DNA from: Aerobium sp039839275
GTDB taxonomy: Bacteria; Pseudomonadota; Alphaproteobacteria; Rhizobiales; Rhizobiaceae
Assembly: GCF_039839275.1 (NCBI RefSeq)
Contig: NZ_JBDOQP010000003.1
Location: forward strand, 372,001 to 436,000
DNA length: 64,000 nucleotides
Reading direction: 5' to 3'
Made by a program: the position numbers and the translations under genes. Positions within the stretch are counted from its first letter, which is position 1; every line of letters starts with the position of its first letter. The notes beneath the pieces are model-generated. The model saw only the letters and a list, made by a program, of their open reading frames with translations. It made no database searches and had not been told where the DNA came from. Positions 35,685-49,641 of this stretch are shown one piece after another.

Positions 35685-36974
35685 ATGAACAGGGTTCTGC
35701 AACGCATCGTCGGGCGGCTGGTACGCACCGGAAGTCTCACCGTGACCGATCCCGACGGAACGGTCGATCATTTCGGCGACGGCAGCGGGCCGCGTGTCCA
35801 CGTCGTCATCAAGACACAGCACGCGCAGCGCGCCATCGCCTTCGACCCGATGCTGGCCGTTCCGGAAGCGTTCATGAATGGCGAAATCGACGTCGTAGAG
35901 GGAGACGTGCTCGAGCTGTTGCATCTCGTCTACGAGAACATGGGGCCTGCAGGGGTCGAAGCAGCCTGGACCAAGGCGGTAGAAGGCCTCCGCATTGCCT
36001 TCCGCCGTCTCCAGCAGGTGAACACCGCCGCGCGCGCAAAACGCAATGTCGAGCACCACTACAATCTGTCGCGCGAATTCTACCAGCTCTTCCTCGACGA
36101 GGACATGCAGTACTCGTGCGCCTATTTCGAACGCCCCGACATGTCGCTCGAGGAAGCGCAGCTTGCAAAGAAGCGCCACATCGCGGCGAAGCTGTGCCTG
36201 AAGCCCGGCCAGCAGGTTCTGGACATCGGCTCCGGCTGGGGCGGGCTGGCACTCTATCTGGCCAGCACGTTCGACGTCGACGTGCTCGGCGTGACGCTGT
36301 CGAGCGAACAGCATGTCGTCGCGACGGATAGAGCCCATGACGAGGGGCTGCAGAGCCGGGCGCATTTCGAGATACGCGACTATCGCGACCTTCAGGAACG
36401 CTTCGACCGGATCGTATCGGTGGGCATGTTCGAACATGTCGGCGTCAATCACTACCGCGCCTTCTTCGATCGCGTCTCCGCGCTTCTGAAGCCGGACGGG
36501 GTCGTGGTTCTGCATTCGATCGGCCGGGCGGGGCCGCCGGCGGCGACCAACGCCTTCATCCGCAAGCACATCTTCCCCGGCGGCTACATACCGGCGCTGT
36601 CGGAAGTGCTGCCGCATATCGAGAAGGCCGGCTTGATGGTCACCGATGTGGAAATTCTGCGCCTTCACTATGCCGACACGCTCAAGCACTGGCGCGAGCG
36701 CTTCATGGCGAATCGCGATCGCGTCGTGGAAATCTACGACGAGCGCTTCGCGCGTATGTGGGAGTTCTACCTGGCGGGTTCGGAAGCGGCTTTCCGCTGG
36801 CAGGACCTGATGGTCTTCCAGATTCAGCTCACGCTGAAGAACGATACCACCCCGGTGACCCGTGGCTATATGGGCAAGTGCGAAAAGGCGCTGGCCATGC
36901 GAGACTCCGGGCGCCAGCCGCCAAAGGCTTCGCGGGCCAGGAAAAGCGCGCGCAAGGTGGCCGACCAGGAATAG
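35685..36974 (+). CDS. cfa: cyclopropane-fatty-acyl-phospholipid synthase
   Basis: The enzyme adds a methylene from S-adenosylmethionine across double bonds of membrane phospholipid acyl chains, usually in stationary phase or acid stress. The 429-residue protein has the SAM motif DIGSGWGGLALYLA, the YSCAYF motif, MFEHVG and the C-terminal WEFYLAGSEAAFRWQDLMVFQIQL. The ATG at 35685 gives MNRVLQRIVGRLV, a family-like start; the frame is open upstream to 35547 but has no homology there. It is isolated from rplI by a terminator. Confidence 0.94.
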   Translation: MNRVLQRIVGRLVRTGSLTVTDPDGTVDHFGDGSGPRVHVVIKTQHAQRAIAFDPMLAVPEAFMNGEIDVVEGDVLELLHLVYENMGPAGVEAAWTKAVEGLRIAFRRLQQVNTAARAKRNVEHHYNLSREFYQLFLDEDMQYSCAYFERPDMSLEEAQLAKKRHIAAKLCLKPGQQVLDIGSGWGGLALYLASTFDVDVLGVTLSSEQHVVATDRAHDEGLQSRAHFEIRDYRDLQERFDRIVSVGMFEHVGVNHYRAFFDRVSALLKPDGVVVLHSIGRAGPPAATNAFIRKHIFPGGYIPALSEVLPHIEKAGLMVTDVEILRLHYADTLKHWRERFMANRDRVVEIYDERFARMWEFYLAGSEAAFRWQDLMVFQIQLTLKNDTTPVTRGYMGKCEKALAMRDSGRQPPKASRARKSARKVADQE

Positions 36975-37040
36975 GCATCGCGGGCGCTTGCCCCAAATTG
37001 CTACCCGACGCAGGATGCGTATCCATTCAGCAGGATCCGC

Positions 37041-37364
37041 ATGACGCTTCCCATCTTCATCGCTGCCGCCGTGGCCGAGATCGCCGGGTGCTTCACTTTC
37101 TGGGCGTGGTGGCGGCTCGAAAAGTCCGTCTGGTGGCTGCTACCGGGGATGGCGAGCCTCGCTCTTTTCGCCTGGTTGCTCAGCCTCGCCGGAGCCGATG
37201 CAGCCGGACGCGCCTATGCCGCCTATGGCGGCATCTATATCTGCGCTTCCCTTGGCTGGCTGTGGATGGCCGAAGGCGTGCGCCCCGACCGCTTTGATCT
37301 CATCGGTGCAGTCATCTGCCTCGTTGGCGCCGGGATCATACTTCTTGCGCCCCGCGCCGCCTAA
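37041..37364 (+). CDS. YnfA/UPF0060 family membrane protein
   Basis: The 107-residue protein has four predicted transmembrane helices and the UPF0060 signature (AEIAGCFTFWAWW, AYAAYGGIYICASLGWLW, DRFDLIGAVICLVGAGIIL). YnfA-type proteins resemble small multidrug resistance transporters, but a substrate is not established here. An AGGA ribosome binding site precedes the ATG. It follows cfa by about 66 bp. Confidence 0.92.
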   Translation: MTLPIFIAAAVAEIAGCFTFWAWWRLEKSVWWLLPGMASLALFAWLLSLAGADAAGRAYAAYGGIYICASLGWLWMAEGVRPDRFDLIGAVICLVGAGIILLAPRAA

Positions 37365-37605
37365 ACCGACGTCACCAACTGTATTTTCCTGTTTTGTTCT
37401 CATGTTCCGGCGGCTATGCTCGCCGTCTGATTCGCGTCAAGGTTCAATCGCGCGTTGGTGCGCGCAGCCTGTGAATCTCTGTGAATCATGATGCTTGCGC
37501 AGGTTGCGGCTATGAAGCCAGACGGGCAAAGTCTAGGAGAGGAGACACAATCGATGCCGGACCGTGTTTCCATTTCCGGCCCAACTCTGACGATCTGGAA
37601 CCGGC

Positions 37606-39096
<1,491 letters not shown>

Positions 39097-39097
39097 T

Positions 39098-40291
39098 TTG
39101 ACGGGCTGGATTGCCTTCGAGCCGGACGCAAGCCATTCGGGCTCCGATCCACGCTTAGCCGGCGGCCGGCTGACGGTCGACCTCGATGCGCTCGTGCACA
39201 ATTATCGCGCGCTCGCCGGCAGGTCTCCGTCGGCGCGCGTTGCAGGCGTGGTCAAGGGCGACGGTTATGGCCTCGGAGCGGCGAAGGTTGCAGGCGCGCT
39301 TTGGCGGGCCGGATGCCGGACCTTTTTCGTCGCCCTGCCGGCGGAAGGCATCGCATTGCGTGCCGCCCTGCCCGATGCTCAAATCTTCGTGCTCAACGGT
39401 TTGTTCGGACCGGAAGCCGTGCCTGCCTATGGCGCTCATCGCCTGATTCCTATGCTTGGCTCGCAAGGCGACATCTCCTGTTGGGAAGCCTATGGGTGGG
39501 ATAGCGACGTACCCCGGCCGTGCGCCATCCACGTCGATACCGGGATGAACAGGCTCGGTCTGTCGCTTGACGAGGCGCGCTCCTTCGCCGCGGAAAACGC
39601 CCTGACCGGCGCGATCACGCCCCTGCTGCTGATCAGCCATCTCGCCTGCGGCGATGCGCCGGATCATCCGATGAACCGGCAGCAACTGGAATCATTCCAG
39701 GCGGTTAGGCAGATTTTTCCCGAGATCGAATCAAGCCTTTCAAATTCCGCTGGAACGTTCCTGGGGCCGGATTTCGCCTTCGATCTGGTGCGGCCCGGCA
39801 TCGCGCTTTATGGCGGCGGCGCCGGTCCGCATAGCGCGGGTGTCGTGAAGCCGGTCGCCACGGCCGAAGCACGGGTCGTCCAGATCAGGCGCGCTCAGAC
39901 GGGGGACACGGTCAGCTACGGCGGCAGCCAGCGGCTGACACGTGACACCACGATCGCGGTCGCGTCTGTCGGCTATGCCGACGGCTACCATCGATCCGGC
40001 TCGGGCGCCGGCGTGCCGCTTCGCGAGGCGGTCGCCAATGGCGGGTTCGGGTTTCTTCATGGGCAGCGCGTGCCGGTGCTGGGACGCGTGACGATGGACC
40101 TGACGCTGTTCGATGTGACTGACCTGGCGCCCGGTGTCCTCGCGCAGGGAGACTGGATCGAAGTCTTCGGACCCAACGTCCCGATCGACGAAGCCGCGAC
40201 GGCTGCCGGCACGATCGCCTACGAACTGCTGACGTCGCTCGGACAGCGCTATCATCGGCGGTATGTGGGCGGGGAGAGTTCGACGGAATGA
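39098..40291 (+). CDS. alr: alanine racemase
   Basis: This PLP enzyme interconverts L- and D-alanine for peptidoglycan. The 397-residue protein has the PLP lysine K53 in VVKGDGYGLG (the usual VVKADAYG with Gly for both Ala), HVDTGMNRLG, and the second catalytic tyrosine region VGYADGYH. No ATG fits: the best start is a TTG at 39098, one base after the dnaB stop, giving a short N-terminal extension before DPRLAGGRLTVDLDAL. The start is therefore uncertain. Translation is probably coupled to dnaB. Confidence 0.9.
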   Translation: MTGWIAFEPDASHSGSDPRLAGGRLTVDLDALVHNYRALAGRSPSARVAGVVKGDGYGLGAAKVAGALWRAGCRTFFVALPAEGIALRAALPDAQIFVLNGLFGPEAVPAYGAHRLIPMLGSQGDISCWEAYGWDSDVPRPCAIHVDTGMNRLGLSLDEARSFAAENALTGAITPLLLISHLACGDAPDHPMNRQQLESFQAVRQIFPEIESSLSNSAGTFLGPDFAFDLVRPGIALYGGGAGPHSAGVVKPVATAEARVVQIRRAQTGDTVSYGGSQRLTRDTTIAVASVGYADGYHRSGSGAGVPLREAVANGGFGFLHGQRVPVLGRVTMDLTLFDVTDLAPGVLAQGDWIEVFGPNVPIDEAATAAGTIAYELLTSLGQRYHRRYVGGESSTE

Positions 40292-40314
40292 TGGTCAACC
40301 CCTCCGCACTACGT

Positions 40315-40466
40315 CGCCCCCCTCTGTCCTGCCGGACATCTCCCCCACAAGGAGGGAGATCAGCCAGCCGCTTCGATTTCGCCAATCGCAGAAGTTTGCC
40401 AACGATTGCAATGAAGGCATATCTCCCCCCGTGTGGGGGAGATATCCGGCAGGACAGAGGGGGGCG
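40315..40466. repeat. RIME-like palindromic intergenic repeat
   Basis: A 152-bp element bounded by a perfect 22-bp inverted repeat (40315-40336 and 40445-40466). Inside each end is a hairpin: ATCTCCC...GGGAGAT near the left arm, and an 11-bp perfect stem (40419-40429 / 40435-40445) near the right arm. The same arms recur at 58121-58276. It fills most of the alr-radA gap and ends 32 bp before the radA start. The layout resembles the rhizobial RIME elements; the name is by analogy. Confidence 0.85.
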
Positions 40467-40498
40467 CGAAGGAACGCGACTTCCCGGGACGAGAATCC

Positions 40499-41896
<1,398 letters not shown>

Positions 41897-41938
41897 GGGA
41901 CCGAAATAGGCGCGACGCGCTACCGGAGTGAAGCCAGA

Positions 41939-42487
41939 ATGCCCATCACCCTGCTTGACGGAATTCTCGTCGGCTTCACCCTCGTCTCCGCGATGCTGGC
42001 CATGGTGCGCGGTTTCTCCCGTGAAATCCTGTCGATCGGTTCCTGGGCGGCGGCGGCGGTGGCGGCATATTTTTTCTACCCCGCTGTAGTTCCCTATATT
42101 CAGTCCTATGTAGATAACGCGCAGTTGCAGATAGCGGTGGCCGCGGCGATCGTGTTCTTTCTTGCGCTGATCGTGGTGACGGTGATCACGATGAAGATCG
42201 CCGATTTCATCATTGATAGCCGCATCGGCGCGCTCGACCGCACGCTCGGCTTCCTCTACGGCGCTGCGCGCGGCATACTGGTGGTCGCGGTCGGCCTGCT
42301 GTTCTTCTCGTGGCTGGTCGGCCAGACGCCGCCACCATGGATCGCGGAGGCCAAGTCGCTGCCGCTGCTCGAGGGAATTGGCGACTGGCTGGAGAGTATC
42401 CTGCCGGACGACCCGGAGAACTCGCTGCTCAATCGCATTTCGCCCGACGATGAAGCGCCGGGCACAACGGAACAGCCAGCAAACTGA
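41939..42487 (+). CDS. cvpA: CvpA family membrane protein
   Basis: The 182-residue protein has four hydrophobic helices and the family pattern LLDGILVGFTLVSAMLAMVRGFSREILS at the N-terminus and DRTLGFLYGAARGILVV. CvpA is needed for colicin V production in E. coli and is linked to envelope and bile stress; the molecular role is unclear. It precedes purF by 57 bp, a widely conserved order. Confidence 0.93.
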   Translation: MPITLLDGILVGFTLVSAMLAMVRGFSREILSIGSWAAAAVAAYFFYPAVVPYIQSYVDNAQLQIAVAAAIVFFLALIVVTVITMKIADFIIDSRIGALDRTLGFLYGAARGILVVAVGLLFFSWLVGQTPPPWIAEAKSLPLLEGIGDWLESILPDDPENSLLNRISPDDEAPGTTEQPAN

Positions 42488-42544
42488 CGCACCGCCCCCT
42501 GAGGGCGGACAGGCAACCGAAAACCAGGCGAAAGGCGTAGCCAG

Positions 42545-44014
42545 ATGGCCGACGCAGACGATACCCCGTTTTCATCGGACGACGACCGCTTTCATGACGA
42601 ATGCGGCGTCTTCGGCATTTTCGGCAGGCAGGACGCGGCGGCGATCGTCACGCTCGGCCTGCATGCCCTGCAGCATCGCGGCCAGGAGGCAGCCGGCATC
42701 GTCTCGTATGACGGGTCGCAGTTCCATGTAGAGCGCCATGTCGGGCTCATCGGCGACACTTTCACCAAGCAGGCGGTGATCGACCGGCTGAGCGGCACGC
42801 GGGCCATCGGCCACACGCGCTATGCCACCACAGGGGGCGCGGGCCTTCGCAACGTGCAGCCGCTTTTCGCCGAGCTCGCGGATGGTGGAATCGCCGTCGC
42901 GCACAATGGCAACCTCACCAATGCGATGACCGTGCAACGCACCTTGCAGAAGCAGGGCGCCATCTTCTCGTCGACCTCCGACACCGAAACCGTCATCCAT
43001 CTCGTGGCGACGAGCCGCGAGAAGGACATCAATTCGCGCTTCATCGAAGCCGTCCGCCAGCTCGAGGGTGCCTTCTCGCTGGTGGCGCTGACGGCGAAGA
43101 AGATGATCGGCTGCCGCGATCCTCTCGGTATCCGTCCGCTGGTGCTTGGCGACCTGGACGGCGCGTGGATCCTGGCATCCGAGACCTGCGCGCTCGACAT
43201 CATCGGCGCGCGCTTCGTGCGCGATCTGAAGCCGGGCGAGATGGTCGTCGTCACCACCAAGGGCATCGAGAGCTTCTTCCCGTTCGAGCCGCAGAAGTCC
43301 CGCTTCTGTGTCTTTGAATATGTCTATTTCGCACGGCCCGACTCGTCCGTCGAAGGCCGCAACGTCTATGGGGTTCGAAAGCAGATCGGCGCCGAACTTG
43401 CGCTTGAAAGCCCGGTCGAGGCAGACATCGTGGTGCCGGTGCCGGATTCCGGAACGCCGGCGGCGATCGGCTTCTCGCAAGCCGCCGGCATCCCCTTCGA
43501 ACTGGGCATCATCCGCAATCACTATGTCGGGCGCACCTTCATCTCGCCGGGCGATTCGATCCGCCACATGGGTGTCCGGCTCAAGCACAACGCCAACCGC
43601 AAGATGATCGAAGGCAAGCGTGTCGTGCTCGTCGATGATTCGATCGTACGCGGCACGACGAGCCAGAAGATCGTGCAGATGGTGCGCGACGCCGGCGCCC
43701 GCGAGGTCCATATGCGCATCGCATCGCCGCCGACCCGAGCCTCGTGCTTTTACGGCGTCGACACGCCGGAAAAATCGAAGCTGCTCGCTTCGCGCATGTC
43801 GATCGAGGAAATGGCCGACTTCATCCGCGTCGATTCGCTCGGGTTCTTGTCGATCGAGGGCCTCTATCGCGCTGTTGGCGAGCCGACCCGCAACGCCGAC
43901 CAGCCGCAATTCTGCGACGCTTGCTTCACCGGGCAATATCCGACGCGCCTGCTCGACCTCGAGGGCACGGACAATGTGCGCACGCTGTCGCTGCTGGCGA
44001 GCGGCGGACAGTAG
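42545..44014 (+). CDS. purF: amidophosphoribosyltransferase
   Basis: PurF catalyses the first committed step of purine synthesis, from PRPP and glutamine to phosphoribosylamine. The 489-residue protein has a propeptide of 19 residues before the N-terminal nucleophile cysteine C20 (DECGVFGIFG), the glutaminase motif GHTRYATTGG, and the PRPP-binding VVLVDDSIVRGTTS. It follows cvpA and precedes an SDR gene by about 100 bp. Confidence 0.97.
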   Translation: MADADDTPFSSDDDRFHDECGVFGIFGRQDAAAIVTLGLHALQHRGQEAAGIVSYDGSQFHVERHVGLIGDTFTKQAVIDRLSGTRAIGHTRYATTGGAGLRNVQPLFAELADGGIAVAHNGNLTNAMTVQRTLQKQGAIFSSTSDTETVIHLVATSREKDINSRFIEAVRQLEGAFSLVALTAKKMIGCRDPLGIRPLVLGDLDGAWILASETCALDIIGARFVRDLKPGEMVVVTTKGIESFFPFEPQKSRFCVFEYVYFARPDSSVEGRNVYGVRKQIGAELALESPVEADIVVPVPDSGTPAAIGFSQAAGIPFELGIIRNHYVGRTFISPGDSIRHMGVRLKHNANRKMIEGKRVVLVDDSIVRGTTSQKIVQMVRDAGAREVHMRIASPPTRASCFYGVDTPEKSKLLASRMSIEEMADFIRVDSLGFLSIEGLYRAVGEPTRNADQPQFCDACFTGQYPTRLLDLEGTDNVRTLSLLASGGQ

Positions 44015-44113
44015 CGGGTTCCGTTTCCGCCGGATTCGGTCTATCTGGCGGGCATCGGATCTCTTCTCGCCGGCGGCAGGGCGTGACGATTCGAGCGGCA
44101 ACGGAGCACCACA

Positions 44114-44875
44114 ATGACCTCACCCCTCAACCTTTCGGGCCGCGTTGCGGTCGTGACCGGCGCCTCGCGCGGCATCGGCTATTTCATCGCCAAGGAACTT
44201 GCGGCGGCTGGCGCGCACGTCGTGGCGGTCGCGCGGACGGTTGGCGGCCTCGAGGAACTCGACGACGAGATCAAGGCGGAAAAGTCGCTCTCGGGCAAGG
44301 GAGAAGCGACACTCGTCCCGCTCGACATTACCGACAGTGCCGGCATCGACCGGCTCGGCGGCGCGATCCACGAGCGCTGGGGCAAACTCGACATCATGGT
44401 CGCGAATGCCGGCATCCTGGGCGTGATCGCCCCGATCGGGCATGTCGAGGCCAAGGTGTTCGAGAAGGTCATGGCGATCAACGTCACGTCGACGTGGCGG
44501 CTGATCCGCTCGCTCGATCCGCTGCTGCGCCTCTCCGACGCCGGCCGCGCCGTGATCATGTCCTCTGGCGCAGCCCATTCGGCGCGTGCATTCTGGGGGC
44601 CGTATGCGGCGTCCAAGGCTGCCGTCGAGGCGATGGCGCGTTCATGGGCCGATGAGACCAAAAGCCTCTCGATGCGTGTCAACAGCGTCAATCCAGGCGC
44701 CACGCGCACCGCCATGCGCGCACAGGCGATGCCCGGCGAGGACCCGCAGACCCTGCCGCATCCGTCCGATGTGGCGGCCAGGATCGTGCCGCTGGTAAGT
44801 CCCTCGCTGACCGAGACGGGCCTCATCTTCGACGTCCCGAAGAACAGGTTCACGCAATATCGGATGCCGGAATAG
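44114..44875 (+). CDS. short-chain dehydrogenase/reductase (YciK-like)
   Basis: The 253-residue protein is a classical SDR: cofactor motif TGASRGIG, NAGI, catalytic serine in MSSGAAH and the YAASK motif, with the NPGATRTAMR loop after it. It resembles E. coli YciK, whose substrate is unknown. It lies downstream of purF on the same strand; the purF-SDR order may be an operon but gives no functional hint. Confidence 0.87.
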   Translation: MTSPLNLSGRVAVVTGASRGIGYFIAKELAAAGAHVVAVARTVGGLEELDDEIKAEKSLSGKGEATLVPLDITDSAGIDRLGGAIHERWGKLDIMVANAGILGVIAPIGHVEAKVFEKVMAINVTSTWRLIRSLDPLLRLSDAGRAVIMSSGAAHSARAFWGPYAASKAAVEAMARSWADETKSLSMRVNSVNPGATRTAMRAQAMPGEDPQTLPHPSDVAARIVPLVSPSLTETGLIFDVPKNRFTQYRMPE

Positions 44876-44975
44876 CGGTTGCACGCCACCCGGAGACGCC
44901 GCTTCTCTCGACGCCAACCGTGGTTCGTGCTACAAAGCACCCGTCAGTCATTGCTCCCGCCGCAGGAAAGAAGCC

Positions 44976-45338
44976 ATGAGAATACGGTCCCTTTCGGTCC
45001 TTGCCACGAGCGCGCTTCTTGTGCTTGCTGCGCAGGCGCATGCGGACGTGTTCAGCTCGCAGGGCTTTTCCGGCGAGACGACGACGCTGCAGGCCCTGCC
45101 TGGTGTCAATCTCGACGCGGGTACGACCTTTTCCGCTGGCAGCGCGCTGGGCGGCAATTGCGTGGAGACTCTGGCCCCCTCCTTCTCCGGGCGTAGCATG
45201 GGCCTGAGCGAGAAGGTGACGGAGTGCCGCGTCGGCAACTTCTCCTTCAGTGCATCGCAGGGCCAGGACAAACTGCCGGCCTACGACAATACCTATGGTG
45301 GTAATCCGCCGCCGTGGGAGCGCGGCTGGAAGCCCTGA
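44976..45338 (+). CDS. secreted small protein of unknown function
   Basis: The 120-residue protein has a signal peptide (MRIRSLSVLATSALLVLAAQAHA, cleavage near residue 23) and two cysteines in the mature part (GNCVETL, TECRVGN), which could form a disulfide. The C-terminal end is Pro/Gly/Trp-rich (GGNPPPWERGWKP). A GGAAAG ribosome binding site precedes the ATG. I recognise no family; it is probably periplasmic. Confidence 0.65.
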   Translation: MRIRSLSVLATSALLVLAAQAHADVFSSQGFSGETTTLQALPGVNLDAGTTFSAGSALGGNCVETLAPSFSGRSMGLSEKVTECRVGNFSFSASQGQDKLPAYDNTYGGNPPPWERGWKP

Positions 45339-45464
45339 GGCCGGGCCTCGCCTTCCCCTGATCCCAATTCGATTTTTTGCCTTGTCAGGTAACGCAACGC
45401 TGGGCGATTGACCTAGCTCAAACATGCGCTACCCTTGTCCACAGACATGCAGTGAGGGACGAGC

Positions 45465-46124
45465 ATGATCCTGATCGCACTCGTAGTCGGTGGACTGGTC
45501 GCCGCCCTGCTGATCTATGTCTGGTGGATTTCCGCGAAACAACATGTGAGCTTCCAGCAGGCGCTGCTGCTTTCGCCACTTGCGCTGATCCGTGGGGTGG
45601 ATGCCAAGGTCCTGCGCGGCGCGGCAAACGAAAAGCGGATCATTTACGTCGTCGCACATCAGTCCCGGCTGGACGCGGCACTGATGCTTTCGCTGCTTCC
45701 GGACGAAACCCTTCACATACTGGACGACTATTCGGCCAACGCCGGCTGGCTGGAGCCATGGCGCAGCCTCGCGCGCACGATCCCGTTCAAGGCGGAGCAC
45801 GTTTTCGTCAGCCGGCGGCTGGTGCGCGTTCTACGCGGCGGGGGCCGGCTCTGCGTTTACATGCCTCCCGACGCGGAACCTGATACACGCGCCTTCCGTC
45901 TATATCGCGCCGTGGCGCGCATCGCGCTCCGGGCGGAGGCGCGGGTGATGCCGATCCACGTGGCGGGAACCGGCTCGGGATGGTCCGGGAAGCTCAGCAT
46001 TCGCGCCCTGAAGCCGGCAACGATTGAGGAACTGGTGGCGCGCAGCAGCGAGGCCGAGACGCGGTCCGGTGCGCTGTACCGGCGCGTGGTCGAGACGCGT
46101 GAAGACGAGGCAAAAGCCGCGTAA
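45465..46124 (+). CDS. PlsC-like acyltransferase
   Basis: The 219-residue protein has an N-terminal membrane helix (about 2-22) and the HX4D acyltransferase motif at H65-D70 (AHQSRLD), followed by VFVSRR and an RLCVYMPPDAEPD segment in place of the usual FPEGT block III. It is thus a divergent member of the lysophosphatidic acid acyltransferase family and may acylate lysophospholipids; the missing FPEG motif leaves the activity uncertain. It is convergent with pssA, 3 bp apart, among phospholipid genes. Confidence 0.65.
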   Translation: MILIALVVGGLVAALLIYVWWISAKQHVSFQQALLLSPLALIRGVDAKVLRGAANEKRIIYVVAHQSRLDAALMLSLLPDETLHILDDYSANAGWLEPWRSLARTIPFKAEHVFVSRRLVRVLRGGGRLCVYMPPDAEPDTRAFRLYRAVARIALRAEARVMPIHVAGTGSGWSGKLSIRALKPATIEELVARSSEAETRSGALYRRVVETREDEAKAA

Positions 46125-46127
46125 GCG

Positions 46128-46940
46128 TCACTCGACAGGAGTGTCGCCAGCCTGTTCCTCGCGCCGCGCGCGCTTGCCATAGGCCTGCGCACTGAACGGC
46201 AGGAAGATCAGATAGGCGATCGCGGTCGCCGCCATGGTGTGCCAGGTAAAGCTGAACAACAAGGCAACGTACAGGACGATGCCAAGGATCATTGGCATGA
46301 CGATATCGCGCCGGATGCGGGTGCCGCGGGTCTTGGCGGAATAGACCGGAAGACGGCTGACCATCAGCAGCGCAATCGCGACTGCAAATCCGCTGCCTAC
46401 AAATGCGAAGGTGGTGTTGAGCGGCACGCCGAGGAATCCGAGATAGACCGGCAGCATGACCAGCAAGGCACCCGCCGGCGCGGGCACACCAACGAAATAG
46501 TCGGCCATCCAGGCTGGCCTGTCCGGATCCTCCAGCATCACGTTGAAGCGTGCGAGCCGCAGGCAGCAGGCAATCGCGAACAGCAATGCGGCAATCCAGC
46601 CGAATGCACCTGCCCGGTCGAGAAGATACGCGTAGAGCACCAATGCAGGCGCCACGCCGAAATTGACGATATCAGCCAGCGAATCCATCTGGGCGCCAAA
46701 ATTCGAAGCGGCCTTGAGCATGCGGGCTACGCGGCCATCGACCGCGTCCAGAAGGGCGGCGAGCAGCACCATGCCCACGGCAAGTTCAAAGCGCTGTTCG
46801 AACGCAAGGCGGACCCCGGAGAGGCCGGCACAGACGGCCATCACGGTGACGAGGTTCGGTATGATCAGCCGCAGCGGAATCTCGCGCAGGCGTGAGCCGC
46901 GACGCGGGCCATGGGGCTCGAAGGGGGGAAAGGGTGCCAT
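46128..46940 (-). CDS. pssA: CDP-diacylglycerol-serine O-phosphatidyltransferase
   Basis: PssA makes phosphatidylserine from CDP-diacylglycerol and serine. The 270-residue integral membrane protein has the complete CDP-alcohol motif D65-x2-D68-G69-x2-A72-R73-x8-G82-x3-D86-x3-D90 and about eight hydrophobic segments. It is the type II membrane enzyme common in alphaproteobacteria. It lies 6 bp downstream of psd, so substrate and decarboxylase are co-expressed. Confidence 0.95.
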   Translation of the reverse strand: MAPFPPFEPHGPRRGSRLREIPLRLIIPNLVTVMAVCAGLSGVRLAFEQRFELAVGMVLLAALLDAVDGRVARMLKAASNFGAQMDSLADIVNFGVAPALVLYAYLLDRAGAFGWIAALLFAIACCLRLARFNVMLEDPDRPAWMADYFVGVPAPAGALLVMLPVYLGFLGVPLNTTFAFVGSGFAVAIALLMVSRLPVYSAKTRGTRIRRDIVMPMILGIVLYVALLFSFTWHTMAATAIAYLIFLPFSAQAYGKRARREEQAGDTPVE

Positions 46941-46946
46941 CGGTCG

Positions 46947-47645
46947 TCAGGACACGCGCACGAGCGGCGACACCGCCTGCGCACCGAACTCGGCGATGAT
47001 GGTTTCGCCAGCAACCGCCGTCTGGCCGATCGCTACCTTGGCAACCGCGCTCTGCGGCAGGTAGACGTCGACACGCGAACCGAACCGGATGAGGCCGAAG
47101 CGATCACCCACCGCAATGTCGTTGCCCGCTTCGGTCCAGCAGACGATGCGGCGGGCGACAAGCCCCGCAATCTGCACCGCGGCCACGCGGCCATGCGGGC
47201 TGTCGATGACCAGGCCGTTGCGCTCGTTTTCGGCGCTCGCCTTGTCAAGTTCGGCATTGAGGAACTTGCCCGGCCGATGCTCGATGGCGACGATGCGGCC
47301 ACGTACAGGCGAGCGGTTCACATGGCAGGAGAAAACATTCATGAACACGGATATACGCGTCATTTCCGTTTCGCCAAGGCCCAGCTCGCGCGGCGGCACT
47401 GCTGGACCCACCGCCGAAACGATGCCGTCGGCAGGGCTGACGACCAGCCGGTCATCCACCGGCGTAACCCGCTCGGGGTCGCGGAAGAAGTAGGCACACC
47501 ACGCCGTCAGGATCACGCCGATCCAGAACAGGCTGGTCGAGAAGACGCCGAGGACGACGCTGACGCCGGCGAAGCCGGCGATAAAAGGCCACCCTTCCCG
47601 GTTGATCGGTACGAACGCGTTCCTGATGGTGTCAACGAGGCTCAT
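46947..47645 (-). CDS. psd: phosphatidylserine decarboxylase proenzyme
   Basis: Psd converts phosphatidylserine to phosphatidylethanolamine. The 232-residue protein is the short PSD-A type with the SPADG motif, FSCHVNRSPVRG and the self-cleavage site G-S in RFGSRVD, where the serine becomes the pyruvoyl group. An N-terminal hydrophobic stretch (about 20-55) anchors it. The ATG at 47645 gives MSLVDTIRNAF; the frame is open further upstream without homology. Confidence 0.95.
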   Translation of the reverse strand: MSLVDTIRNAFVPINREGWPFIAGFAGVSVVLGVFSTSLFWIGVILTAWCAYFFRDPERVTPVDDRLVVSPADGIVSAVGPAVPPRELGLGETEMTRISVFMNVFSCHVNRSPVRGRIVAIEHRPGKFLNAELDKASAENERNGLVIDSPHGRVAAVQIAGLVARRIVCWTEAGNDIAVGDRFGLIRFGSRVDVYLPQSAVAKVAIGQTAVAGETIIAEFGAQAVSPLVRVS

Positions 47646-47725
47646 GCGAGCATCCGCTCCTTGAAAACAAGGCCGGTACGTACCTGATCGGGCATCAGGT
47701 AGCAACGCGCGAATGTCGCGCGGCG

Positions 47726-49621
<1,896 letters not shown>

Positions 49622-49641
49622 GGTGAAGGTCCTAGAAAATG

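Noticed and set aside
37393..37412. SOS box near GTTCTCATGTTC upstream of dnaB
   Set aside because: The alphaproteobacterial LexA site needs GTTC-N7-GTTC; the spacing here is 4.
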